DNA of 64,000 nucleotides from Camellia lanceoleosa. Its lineage: Eukaryota; Streptophyta; Magnoliopsida; Ericales; Theaceae. Position 1 is the stretch's first letter. Each line of letters starts with the position of its first letter. Positions 46,390 through 57,217 of this stretch are shown in pieces. Position numbers and translations under genes: made by a program. The stretch covers positions 4,847,437 through 4,911,436 of the forward strand of contig CM045767.1 in NCBI GenBank assembly GCA_025200525.1, read 5' to 3'. The notes below the pieces were generated by a model, which worked only from the letters and a program-made list of their open reading frames with translations, was not told the DNA's origin and ran no database searches.

Positions 46390-49262
46390 GCACGAGCTGG
46401 TATTAGGGAGGTTCATTTTCTTCCATTCAATCCAGTGGACAAGAGGACAGCTCTGACTTACATCGATGCTAGTGGAAATTGGCATCGAGCCAGCAAAGGT
46501 GCTCCTGAGCAGGTACCCTCATTTTACTTTTTTGTTATGTTAAAATGAAGCGAAAAAAAACTTCTAGAACCATCACAAGTAGTAACTTACTTCTTGTTTC
46601 TTATTCTTAACAAATAGATATTAGCCCTTTGCAACTGCAAAGAGGATGTCAGAAAGAAGGTTCACTCTGTGATTGAAAAATTTGCTGAACGTGGACTTCG
46701 ATCTTTAGCAGTTGCTAGACAGGTTTGCAAACTCACATTTTTACTTTTTCTGATTCATTGGAACAATCTTAATTGTTAAATTTGGCTTATATTATTTATT
46801 TGCAGGAAGTACCTGAGAAGACAAAAGATAGTCCAGGGCACCGTGGCAGTTTGTTGGTTTATTGCCTTTATTTGATCCACCTAGGCATGATAGTGCAGAC
46901 ACCATCAAAAGAGCTCTCAATCTTGGAGTGAATGTAAAGATGATTACTAGTAATAATACCGTGCATACACTATTGTCTTAACTGATTTTCCATTGCTTTT
47001 TTTTTTTTTTTGGGTCCAACCTTGTTAGGTGATTAGCTTGCAATTGGCAAGGAAACTGGTCGGCGGCTAGGAATGGGAACAAACATGTATCCATCTTCTG
47101 CATTGCTTGGCCAAGACAAGGATGCATCCGTTGCGGCCCTCCTTGTCGATGAGTTGATTGAGAAGGCTGATGGATTTGTTGGAGTATTTCCAGGTGGCTC
47201 TCTCTGTCTTTGTTCCCAATTTGTCTAAGGATATGAAACACACTTTTCCTGATTCATGATCGTGGGAAGTGTTCTTTTGGAACCATTATTTTCCCTAGTT
47301 TGAAAAACTGCACCAAATTATACTGAGTTTTTTTATTAGCATCCTCAACTGTTTTCAAATATCCTTTGTGTTGATTGAACTTCTGACCTTTTCTTTTTGA
47401 TTTTTTTTCAATTTCAACATTGATCCAGAACAAATCAATGTTAACAATACATGTTATTCTCTCCTTTCTCCAAAATATGTCGCTTTCTTCAAATTATTGT
47501 CTTAAATAAATCCAGAATACCTAATTATTTGAACGACTTTGTTAGCATGTGCCCTAAGTACACACATTAACATGACCCTTATTTCAATAGCAAATATAAC
47601 AAGTTCTGAAGCTGTACTGGAATCTTTTCTTTGTTTCTTTTTTTCTCCCCCCCCCCCAATAGATTTGATTTTTTATTTATATTTATTTTTAATGGGCTAT
47701 GTTCTCTGTACTTTTTATAGAGCACAAATATGAAATTGTGAAGAGGTTGCAAGAGAGAAAGCATATTTGTGGAATGACTGGTGATGGTGTGAATGATGCC
47801 CCTGCTTTGAAGAAGGCAGATATTGGAATCGCTGTTGCGGATGCTACTGATGCTGCTAGAGGTGCTTCTGACATTGTCCTCACTGAACCTGGACTCAACG
47901 TTATAATAAGTGTCGTGCTCACTAGCAGGGCTATTTTTCAAAGGATGAAGAACTATACTGTAACTTACGCTCTATCTTCTCTTTATTCCAATCCTTCACT
48001 GTTTTTTTCTGAAGTTTCTAAGTTTACTTTATTTTGACTTCAGATCTATGCAGTTTCAATCACCATCCGTATTGTGGTATGTTAACTAAAACTCTTTAAG
48101 ATGTTTATAAAAATTGCTGTTGTTATATAAAAAAAATTGTTTTAATTTGTTTCTTCTCTTTAATAAATTTTCCAGTTTGGGTTCATGCTTATTGCCCTGA
48201 TATGGAAGTTTGCTTTGCTCCCTTCATGGTTCTAATTATTGCCATCCTAAATGACGGTGAGATCAGATCCAGCAGTAAAATTATTATTATTATTATTATT
48301 TTTTGGCTGGGGGGAGGGGAGGGTGAGGGATTTGGCATTTAACTTTAAATTTAAGACAACGTCAAGCTAACTGTCCAACTTTCCATCTATTATATAACCC
48401 TAGGAACAATCATGACAATCTCAAAGGATCGAGTGAAGCTATCCCCAATGCCGGACAGCTAGAAACTGAAGGAGATAGTTGCAACTGGCGTTGTGCTCGG
48501 AAGCTGTTTGGCACTAATGACAGTAGTATTTTTCTGGCTTATGAATGATACCAAGTTTTTCTCAGTAGGAATATATTTTCTCATGCATAAAATTGTAACT
48601 TTACTCAAATGTTATAGATTCAATTTATTTACCTACTTTGTTAAACAATGTAGGAAAAATTTGGTGTGAGACCATTGGGAGAGACGAGGCCTCAACAGAT
48701 GATGGCTGCATTTTACCTACAAGTGAGTATCGTGAGTCAGGCTCTCATATTTGTTACAAGGTCTCACAGCTGGTCCTTTGCTGAACGCCCTAGACTACTC
48801 TTACTCTTTGGTTTTGTAGCCGCACAGCTGGTATGAATTTCCCAATAACCTACTATTATTCATGTGCAAAGACAAATATCTCTATCGCAATGTGCTTGAT
48901 ATCATAGTAATGGAGTTAGTTTACAAAATAAAATTTTAAAAACAAAAACATATTTAAATGAAATACAAAAAAACAAAGTACTATATGAAAAATCCTGAAC
49001 TTATCTGATGAATTTGGGAATTGAATTGGATAGGCTTGTTCTAGTGGAGGTGTAAACTATTCTGTAATTTGACAGATTGCCACCTTGATAGCTGTTTATG
49101 CTAAATGGAGTTTTGCAAAGATAGAAGGATGTGGTTGGGGCTGGGCCGGTGTCATCTGGCTTTACAGTGTGGTAACATATATTTCGCTTCACTTACTCAA
49201 ATTTGCGATCCGCTACGCTTTAAGTGGAGTTTTACTCAAATTTGCGATCCGCTACTCTTTAA
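46390..49262 (+). pseudogene. AHA: Captured plasma-membrane H+-ATPase segment
   Basis: About 430 codons of a P3A proton pump (ATP-driven H+ export at the plasma membrane) with introns retained. The blocks are 46390-46512 ([26 protein letters not shown]), 46619-46722 ([14 protein letters not shown]), 46806-47193 ([10 protein letters not shown], then frameshifts), 47717-47960 ([40 protein letters not shown]), 48043-48079 (IYAVSITIRIV), 48175-48258, 48403-48565 (TIMTISKDRVK), 48652-48837 ([19 protein letters not shown]) and 49075-49262 ([18 protein letters not shown]). The TGDGVNDAP hinge motif is intact. The N-terminal half with the phosphorylated DKTGT Asp and the C-terminal autoinhibitory domain are missing. 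Stops and frameshifts occur near 46840-47160, 48220 and 48462 (W of DSWK to stop). Near 49195-49262 the block LLKFAIRY is duplicated. Confidence 0.93.
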
Positions 49263-49479
49263 TATGTGGGTACTGATAGTGTATTCTATGACTATTTTGC
49301 TTTGATACTTGTTTATGTTATTATTGTTGGTATTACATCTTTTTGCTTCTTGCATAAATATTGCCTGCATCGTCTGAATGAGAGACTGATATTTTTAGAG
49401 TTCATCTATATTATATATGTGCATATATATTTATCTTATCAGACTTTTTCTATTCTTTGGTTATATCTAGAGTAAAACT

Positions 49480-49830
49480 TTGGGCTCAAGTGGGACCTCA
49501 TCCACCCAGGTATTTCTGTTTGCAACGTGGTTACTATTTAAGCAATATTGCCATGTATTACCTTAGTCGATGTGATTTTTAACCAGAACATCTTTTATGG
49601 ATATGTTTGAACAGCCTGGATCTACAACTCAACCAATTTCTAATCCTTCTCCTGCACCTGAAGCTCCTGTACAAGCACTGTGAGTGAAAACAACAAGCAT
49701 TTGTATAATGTTTCTTCTTTGTTATCTGGATTCAACTCTTCATGTTGTGAACTTTGTTATACAGGGCCCCAGAAATCACCTTGTCTGCTTCCAATGTGGC
49801 AACAGCCAAGTATGGGTTCTATCTCTAATG
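49480..49830 (+). other. Pro-rich exon-like pieces of unknown origin
   Basis: Exon-like words GSTTQPISNPSPAPEAPVQA (about 49618-49679) and APEITLSASNVATAK (49766-49812) follow the H+-ATPase segment inside Pack-CACTA 3. An upstream piece reads LWAQVGPHPP just before a GT. I cannot assign them. They could be the hinge of CstF64 or part of another Pro-rich protein. Confidence 0.35.
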
Positions 49831-51687
49831 TAATGCTGCACTTGCAAATTTGCAATGTCCTATGGCAACCCATGAACCATGGTTTTGTGATAAGCCTAAT
49901 CTTTAAAAGAGAGGGGTGAGGCTGTTGGGGAAGGTTGTGATTTGCAATTTATGAGGACATTTGAAGACTGTAAAAGATTTCATTGTCAATTAAAAATATA
50001 ATAGATGCTTATTATTATTTTTATGATTTTGTATTGTCATATTGTATTTAAAGGGGTTTTATTTATTTATTTTATGAAAAATTGAAAAATGAATGCTCAT
50101 TCACATTATGGTATATATTTTTTTGAGAATGGTGATGGATGATGATGGATGATATAGGTTTGGTTTGAACAAAAGTCAAAAGATTATTAATTATGATTTT
50201 TTATTTTTTTTTTTCAAAAAAAATGAAAGAAATGGTGGCGTTTTCCTTAAAAACGTCGCGAAATGTCGTCATTATGACGTCAGCGATAACTCCTTTAACG
50301 TGCATAGTTAACGGCTGTAAAGAATTAGCGGCGTTTCATAAAACGTCGTCTAAAGTCTTTAGTGGCGTTTTTCAAACGTCACAAAGATACAGCGACGGCC
50401 GCATCATCGACTAGTTTAATAAACGTCGTTTTATCTTTTCGTGGCGTTTTTCTAGGCTATAGCGGCGTTTTATAAACGCCGCTAATTCCCAATTTTCTTG
50501 CAGTGACAGATGTTTTAACTTATTGTGCAAAGTACTAACTTTGTCTTTTGATGATCTAGTTCAATTTCCTCGAAAATCGCATTAGAAAGCATGCAACAGC
50601 ACTTGTTGCTTCTGGTCTGTTTGAGGAACCAATTGACCCTACAGTTGCTTCACAGGTAATATAGTTGCTCCATTTCTACCTCTCTCTTATCCGCACACAC
50701 TTGCAATCTTAAAAAATGGAGAATTTACACTGTTTGGTGTGAGGAGTGGGAGAGAGCCTTTAAATGAGGGTAGTTTTGAAAGAAAATAAAAAATGGAAAT
50801 TCAGGTACAACTTCTAGCACTTCCCAAATTGTTGTGGCATTTTTTTAATATGGTTTAGTTTTGATTTGAGTTTGTATGCTAATCAAACAACATATCTATG
50901 CTTCTTATGGAACTTATTATTTCAGAAAAGTGTATTTGCAGTTGGCATGATTTGCTGTGAAGAAGAAGGCCGTTTGAAGGAGAAGCCTGTCTTGCCGCAA
51001 AGCAGGTAAAGACTATTGGTCTTGTCCTTTAGTTTCCCCCTAGGCATTCATCAGGAATGTTGTGTTGCCTCCTGCATTAATTGTGTAGCTAATTCATTAT
51101 TGTGTAAGCTAAAAAGTCCTTTTATTAGACAATGTGCTCAAGATGTTGTCAAGGGAACTACTGTCTACTGCTTTCCCCAGTTGGGCATATGGCACTTGAT
51201 TTTGGCCAATGCTTTGCCTCAATATACCTAGTTCCTTGGTAGCTTAACTTTACTAAACTTTCATGATCGGAATTACCAATTAGATAAATCTTAAGATGGG
51301 ATATGAATTTCATTTGGATGGTACATGTTAAACACCTTTAGGTGTGGCATTTACTTCTTATCCTTTGATGCTATTAGTTATCTCTACACCTTTGCTGTTT
51401 AAATATGGTTATTAGTTCTCTGACAGTGTTGAGCATTCTGGAGGGCAACGGGTGCATCTTGACTTACAAAAATTGAGCCAATTTTCAATTTTTCCTGGTC
51501 AAGTAAGAAATAGGAACTCGACTGCCATTTCAATAGTCCTTTTAAAAATTATAACATAATGCCAAATGATTGCATTTTTGCAGGTTGCGGGTGTTGAAGG
51601 GCACAATCCTAGTGGACATTGTCTGACTGCATCAAAAATTATTGATTATACTCCCTTGTCGGGTTCTGCCGATGAGAATCCTCATCC

Positions 51688-52155
51688 TACAAAGAAACAA
51701 GCTGTTGATCAGGAGTTTCAATTAACTGATCCATCTCATATGCTGGCAGAGCTGTCAATGGTGTGTACGCTTGTGTTCCACATCTCTGTAAAGTATCATG
51801 TATGGTACCATGTTTAGCCTCATGTGGGATGAGAATCAAAATTGTAATCAGCTTTCCAATCAGTTAAACCTTGTCATTGTGTCAACATTATATCAATTCC
51901 CACATCCATATTTCATTGCTTATTGGGACTACTCACAATCATCCAAACACTGGCAATCTTAACTGGTTATGCTGTAGAAAGACAAAAACCAAAATAGGAA
52001 TTCACACTTATTAGTGATGGATAGCCATTAGAACAATCCAAAACCTAATACTTTACAGAGATGTGGAACACAAGCTTACACACCATTGACAGCTCTGCCA
52101 GCATATGAGATGGATCAGTTAATTGAAACTCTGATCAACAGCTTGTTTCTTTGTA
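51688..52155. repeat. Palindrome with 109-bp arms, 250-bp spacer
   Basis: The arm at 51688-51796, the last 73 bases of the POLA2 exon plus 36 bases of intron, is repeated as its reverse complement at 52048-52155 with very few differences (shared AACTGATCCATCTCATATGC). The spacer is intron-like. POLA2 homology ends at this structure. The spacer portion 51798-51850 recurs inverted at window positions 57-111. Confidence 0.92.
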
Positions 52156-52517
52156 TGTTCTCTCTCTCTTCAATTGATATTTGTCATGCATGTTGTTCTC
52201 TCTCTTCAATTGATTAGCAATGTAATTTTGTTGATCCGATCTGATTGAGTTTTTTGACATTTTTTTAAAAAAAAATTTAAATCTTCTCTCAAAGGTCTTC
52301 AAAGATTTCTTATCATAATAATCATCAATGAATATGTTTGAGAATGTGTTTAATTGGTAGGAATTGCAGAATGCAATTATTGTATCAACCAATGCCATAG
52401 TCCTCCACAATGCCAAAGATTAAGACTATGTTTGGTTGAATTTAAACTCTTTTTTTCTTTTTTGAAAAATTTTCAGAAAAAAAAAGAGCTAAATTATTTT
52501 ATCGTGCGAAATGGATA
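52156..52517. other. Spacer, nothing recognised
   Basis: A TCTCTCTTCAATTGAT repeat occurs twice just after the palindrome. No exon is seen up to the beta-galactosidase remnant. Confidence 0.5.
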
Positions 52518-53632
52518 GGCTTGATTAGGCAACCCAAGTATGGTCATTTGAAGGAACTACATAGCTCTATTAAGCTATGCGAGCGAGCTTTAGTTTCTAC
52601 TGATCCTACTGTTACTTTGTTGGGAAGCTATTCACAGGTTTGCCGCCTTCTCAATTTCAAGGACATGGTTAAAAAATACCCTTGGTTCTTATGTCGTTTT
52701 CATTTTTGTGTGACAATTTTTGGAAATTCATAAAACAATTTGAAAGTGTTTCCTAAGAATGGAGTGATTTAGTTCATGAAAGCTGTTTTTGGAAACAATT
52801 TGCCAAACAAGTTTTCTATATTATTTTTCATTTTCAGAGTTTTCAAATCAAAAAACATAAATGATACCGATTGCACCCAAGTTCTCTTGAAGGCATTCTA
52901 CATTGCAGCCTCTTCCACCATCGTTGGATGCATTTGAACCGGCCACTAGAAATTATTATAGTTGCCGATTATTTCTTGAAATTGCTTTGCTATTTCTGAT
53001 AATTGGATGATTTCTGTTTTTTATTTTTTTCAGGCACATGTATTCTCTTCCAAGTCGGGAGATTGTGCGGCTTTTCTTTCAAACTACCATTTAGACAACT
53101 TCAAGGGTGACATTTAGAGGCGCGCACTATGATCTCCCGCCTTGGTCCATCAACATTCTTCCCGATTGCAAAAATGTTGTCTTCAACACCGCCAAGGTAA
53201 TTTGAATGAGAAATGCAAATGTTGCAGGTCGGAGTTCAAACATCCCAAATGCAAATGTTGCCAACCAATCTTTGAGCTTCTCTCTTGGGAAACATTCAAA
53301 TGAGACATATCCTCGGTGATGAACATTCCAAGATCACGGTTGTTGGTCTCTTAGAACAATTAAATGTTACAGAGATACCGGTGACTATCTACGGTACATG
53401 ACGAGTGAGATCGATCTTGAATTATCGTCTTTAGTGGATTTTCTGAACATAATTGTATTGGGTTTTTTTAAATTTTTTTTTTTTAAATTTTTTTTTTTTA
53501 TGTTTTGTGATTTTATGAATTTTCAGTGTTGAAATAAGTCCATCCGAAGTTACTTACAATTGGCGACATCTCACTCTCCTTTGCGGTCGGCGATGCCTTG
53601 CACGTGTTCACAGATGGGCAACTATCTGGTAA
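52518..53632 (+). pseudogene. BGAL: Plant beta-galactosidase (GH35) remnant
   Basis: Exons of a plant cell-wall beta-galactosidase, which removes terminal beta-galactosyl residues in the apoplast: 52518-52637 ([37 protein letters not shown]), 53034-53196 ([40 protein letters not shown]), 53228-53410 (VGVQTSQMQMLPTN, then a stop and frameshifts; VTIYGTxxM-like end) and about 53562-53632 (FAVGDALHVFTDGQLSG). These are the regions after the catalytic TIM barrel: end of domain I and the beta-sandwich domains. The catalytic Glu residues and signal peptide are not in the window. Stops occur after FKGDI and after PTN. The first two exons keep GT..AG borders. No transposon ends flank it, so it may be an ordinary truncated gene copy. 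Confidence 0.88.
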
Positions 53633-53644
53633 ATTGTTGATTTC

Positions 53645-54960
53645 TGTGTTTTCGTTTTCTGTTTTCTCTTCTTGAAAACAAAAAACAAAACAAAACAAAA
53701 CAAAATATAAAAAAAAAAAAAACTGAAATTGATACAGAAAACTGTTTCTGAATACTCTCTTTGGGAAAGTTCTATGAAAACACATTCTAAATTGAAAATG
53801 ACGGACGCATTCAAACTCTTCATTGTTTTTGTTTCTGAAAACACAAAAAATGAAAACAAAATTTTGAAAATGCTACCAAACAAGGCTATTACTACTCAAC
53901 TATGTCTAGCTAGTAATGAATTAGTTCCAACAGGCAACAAAAATACACATGCTAAAAGTAAATCTTACATGATCCAACGACGACTAATATGAAAAAATCG
54001 AGGAGAACTGGGCCAACGGGATAGTTAGTTCATTTTTGTTCTAGGCGCTGAGTTGGCATTTCTTTGTAAAATAGAAAATTTTACTTTTATAACAAATGCC
54101 AACTAGATCGGAACTGCAAAATGTAACAAAACAACTAACTATTCTCATATTGCCTGTTCTCCTCGGTTTTCATGTTTGTCATTGTCTGATCATGTAAGAT
54201 TTTCCTTAGTTCCCTTTTATATTACGGTTTTGCCACACATTCATCACCAACTAACATCTTTTAAATCTTTGAGGAAATAGATTAAAAAAAATAAATAAAT
54301 TAGTGCGACCATATTAAATTTCCCATCTAGCGATTGTACATGTGGTTAATTTTATTTAAAACTTTAGAAACATGTTCTCAAGCTAGATTGATGATTGTGC
54401 GAGTAAATCTTGTTTAGTATCGCAATGATTTCCCTCAATCTCTAGTAATTATATGTTTGCTTTGATTAAATTCTTGATTCAATAGTTTTATTTTATTTTT
54501 TATGACTCTGCTTTGAGATAGTGAGGATGACTACAAGTGGAGGCATGGCTTAAGCAAATCGTGTGATGGTGTAGCAAATGGCTACTTCTTGTGATGTGTA
54601 ACTTCTTGTTAGCATAATTTTAGAGATCGAGCTTTTGTTTACAAGACACACTAGCATTTGTTAATCTATGTTGTGGAAAGTTTGAACATGAAATAAAGAT
54701 CCCCACCTTCTTACTTTGTCTTATATATATATATATATATAACCTATGGACGATTAAGAGTCTCTCACTTGGTTGTATTTGGATTAAGAATTTGATGGAT
54801 GTGGTGGAAGCTCAATTCAAGCATATCTACCTTAATCACTCTTTCATGTGACTGAAGTTTCCAATCCACTAAAATGTTTTTAGTATTTGAGGCCACGTTG
54901 GTTTTGTTGGATCAGATTACGTAAGACTATTAATCTAAGTGTTTGAATTTAAGATTTAAG
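53645..54960. other. Intergenic, no gene
   Basis: It contains A-rich and T-rich tracts near 53690-53725 and a (TA)n run at 54722-54741. The small ORFs show no motif. Confidence 0.6.
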
Positions 54961-55924
54961 GAGGGTTTGTTGTAGAGAGAAAATGAACCAGATTACATAA
55001 GACTATGAAGTGTTTTCTGTTTTGTCTTTTTTTTTTTTTTGAACAAACGTATGAATTTAAGATTCAATGAGGGATTTGTAGAGAGATCTCTTTCCAACTC
55101 ATGAGGGATTTGTAGAGAGAAAATTTTAGTTGATTTTATTTACATTTCCCTCTATAAATCTCTTTCCAACTCATGAGGGATTTGTAGAGAGAAAATGAAA
55201 GAAAAAAGGGAAGAAAAGCAACAAAAAATTTAATTGATTTTATTTACATTTCCCTCTATAAATCTCTTTCCAACTCATGCGGGATTTGTAGAGAGAGAAT
55301 GAAAGAAAAAAGGAAAGAAAAGTAACAAAAAATTTAGTTGATTTTATTTACATTTCCCTCTATAAATCTCTTTCCAACTCAAGATCCAAAGTCTATGAAT
55401 TAGGAAGGAAAATTAGTAAATTTCTATCATTCCATATTTGAAATAACTATAATTTTTTAATGGTTAACTCATGAGAGAAAATGAAAGAAAAAAAGGGAAG
55501 AAAAGTAACAAAAAATTTAGTTGATTTTATTTACATTTCCCTCCATAAATCTCTTTCCAACTCATGAGGGGTTGATTTTATTTATATTTCCCTCTATAAA
55601 ACTCTTTCCGACTCATGAGGGATTTGTAGAGAGAAAATGAAAGAAAAAAGGGAAGAAAAGTAACAAAAAATTTAATTGATTTTATTTACATTTCCCTCTA
55701 TAAATCTCTTTCCAACTCATGAGGGATTTGTAGAGAGAGAATGAAAGAAAAAAGGAAAGAAAAGTAACAAAAAATTTAGTTGATTTTATTTACATTTCTC
55801 TCTAAAAATCTCTTTCCAACTCAAGATCCAAAGTCTACAAATTAGGAAGGAAAATTAGTAAATTTCTATCATTCCATATTTGAAATAACTATAATTTTTT
55901 AATGGTCTTTCAACCTTTTATTTG

Positions 55925-55928
55925 CCCC

Positions 55929-55959
<31 letters not shown>

Positions 55960-55971
55960 AAAAAAAAAAAA
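55925..55971. repeat. C25 followed by A22 homopolymer pair
   Basis: Twenty-five C are followed by about 22 A. The homologous site near 33190 has a short interrupted C run followed by about 19 A, so this copy has expanded or is misassembled. Confidence 0.9.
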
Positions 55972-56049
55972 ACACTTCTATTTGGTTGGATCCTGCTTAA
56001 TCTTCCCATTGTATCCCACCCCCTCCATACCATAGGCCTCAGTGTAGTC

Positions 56050-56200
56050 GCAAAATGCCTTATACCCCCAGTATTATTTACACCCAGTGACACCCAGTGC
56101 CACGTGTCACTGGGTGATTGGACTGAAATAAAAAAAAAAAAAAAACTGACCAGTGGGGCGCCCCCACGTCACTGGGGGTCGACACCCACTGGGTGTACCA
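56050..56200. mobile_element. 151-bp insertion with 5-bp duplication
   Basis: Compared with the empty site in copy 1 (CAGTATAGTCCCCATACGG near 33290), copy 2 has 151 extra bases between two TAGTC repeats (56045-56049 and 56201-56205). The insert is rich in direct and inverted CACCCAGTG / CACTGGGTG motifs and has a 15-A run. It is a small non-autonomous element of unknown class. Clear terminal inverted repeats are not seen. Confidence 0.75.
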
Positions 56201-56415
56201 TAGTCCCCATACGGGGGGGGGGGGGGGATATGTAGCAGTCCCAAGAAAATGTAAATCCATCCAGAGGTCTACTTTTATATCTAAATGTTGAATTTAAAAT
56301 TGAGAACAATACATGGCCTAATCTCTCCAAACAAACACAACACAAGTGCAACGAGTCTTGTGTTTGGAGAAGAAACAGTACAGGGTACTGCCTAAACACT
56401 GCACTGCCCAACACA

Positions 56416-56987
56416 TCCATGAAGAACATGCTTTGTACAATCGATTGTTGAAAACACACTACTGACTATTTTTTGAGCTATGACTGAATTCTTGATGCTT
56501 ATCCTTCTTACACTAGAACCCTATAACTATCAATCTCAGGAGTCGGACTCAATTCTAAAGCCTAAAAGGAAAAAGATAATGCAAATAAGTCTATGGACAC
56601 AAAATCAACCGTGTGATGTGATCTGACTAAAACTGTATATATCTTTTAGGACGGGCATGATTGTTTATGTGGATGGTTCTGTATCCGTAAACTTGTTGAA
56701 AGAGAATGTACTCAAAGAAAGACGAAAAAACCTAATATAACATTCCTAACCCAACTTACTGAAAAGAAAAGCATTTTACTAGTCATTCTGAAATCAAAAG
56801 TTGTCTCCTGCGTGTTTGTACAGAAAGGAAGGATTTATCATCACGGTCCCAAATATGATCATATCATTTTACTTAATCATAACAAAGAAAACTGGGCTGC
56901 AAACTAAGTATTGGCAAAAAGCTTACAGCCATTGCAAGAACAGTAACCGATGTGGGTTCTTCTTGCAGAGAGAATACGATTTCTAAA
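56416..56987. other. 3' flank of the LCR-like gene
   Basis: Presumably this is the 3' UTR and downstream region of the minus-strand F-box gene. I see no coding exon and no unambiguous poly(A) signal. Confidence 0.5.
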
Positions 56988-57217
56988 TCAAGCCGAAGTT
57001 GTCAGGCAAGGGTGGAATGCAGTGCCATAAGCGATCCACTGACGCTTCCTCCCACGTAGCAGCGTGCACCCAGGAACCTTCAGCCATTCCTTGCTCGACA
57101 CATCGTAGGTAACCAGTCGATTCATTTGTCTCGATCTCAACGACAACATGAGTAAACCTTTGTTACCCATGCAAGTCATTCGAACGTGCTTTCTGTAAAA
57201 CTCCAAGCACCATATGT

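Larger units (their letters stand above)
42184..50505 (+). mobile_element. Pack-CACTA transposon 3 (8.3 kb) in POLA2 intron
   Basis: The left end is CACTACAGGAAAAGGAGG and the right end, reverse-complemented, CACTGCAAGAAAATTGGG. The exact 3-bp repeat ACA flanks it (42181-42183 and 50506-50508). The subterminal zones (42200-42300 and 50230-50490) carry direct and inverted GGCGTTTTTAAAACGCC-like motifs, the same family as the element at 6904-11977. It inserted 23 bases after the donor of a POLA2 intron. There is no transposase ORF. Cargo on the plus strand: CstF64 RRM exons, a PP2C exon, a long H+-ATPase segment and a proline-rich exon. Confidence 0.95.
41796..51760 (+). pseudogene. POLA2: DNA polymerase alpha subunit B, 5' half (truncated, exons open)
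   Basis: Exons: about 41796-42160 (LGTPTDRSNTL, VTPFGQRKSKFVVQ, SEDDIIKRIQPSSRCSLVIH, PEPGCRFMYDKIEDK), 50560-50655 (FNFLENRIRKHATALVASGL, FEEPIDPTVASQ), 50926-51005 (KSVFAVGMICCEEEGRLKEK), 51427-51502 (VEHSGGQRVHLDLQKLSQFS, IFPGQ) and 51584-51760 (VAGVEGHNPSGHCLTASKII, LTDPSHMLAELSM). All borders are AG..GT and the frame runs open through all five exons. This covers the linker and OB-fold region of the polymerase alpha-primase B subunit. The N-terminal exons are missing on the left, where the polypurine tract lies. The phosphoesterase exons are missing on the right, where a palindrome begins 36 bases before the last exon boundary. The first intron holds an 8.3-kb CACTA element; without it the intron would be about 77 bases. 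The copy lacks both ends, so I call it a partial gene; expression is possible but not shown. Confidence 0.9.
54980..56415. repeat. Segmental duplicate, copy 2, with hairpin-unit array
   Basis: This is the second copy of the block at 32826-33480. It is longer because the 105-bp unit, which contains a hairpin (CTCTATAAATC against GATTTGTAGAG), is present about eight times between 55080 and 55810. In addition a block of about 439 bases is itself duplicated: AAGATCCAAAGTCTATGAAT at 55381 recurs at 55820. The right part (55981-56415) matches 33235-33480 closely apart from a 151-bp insertion and a longer G run (15 G at 56213-56227). Confidence 0.88.
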
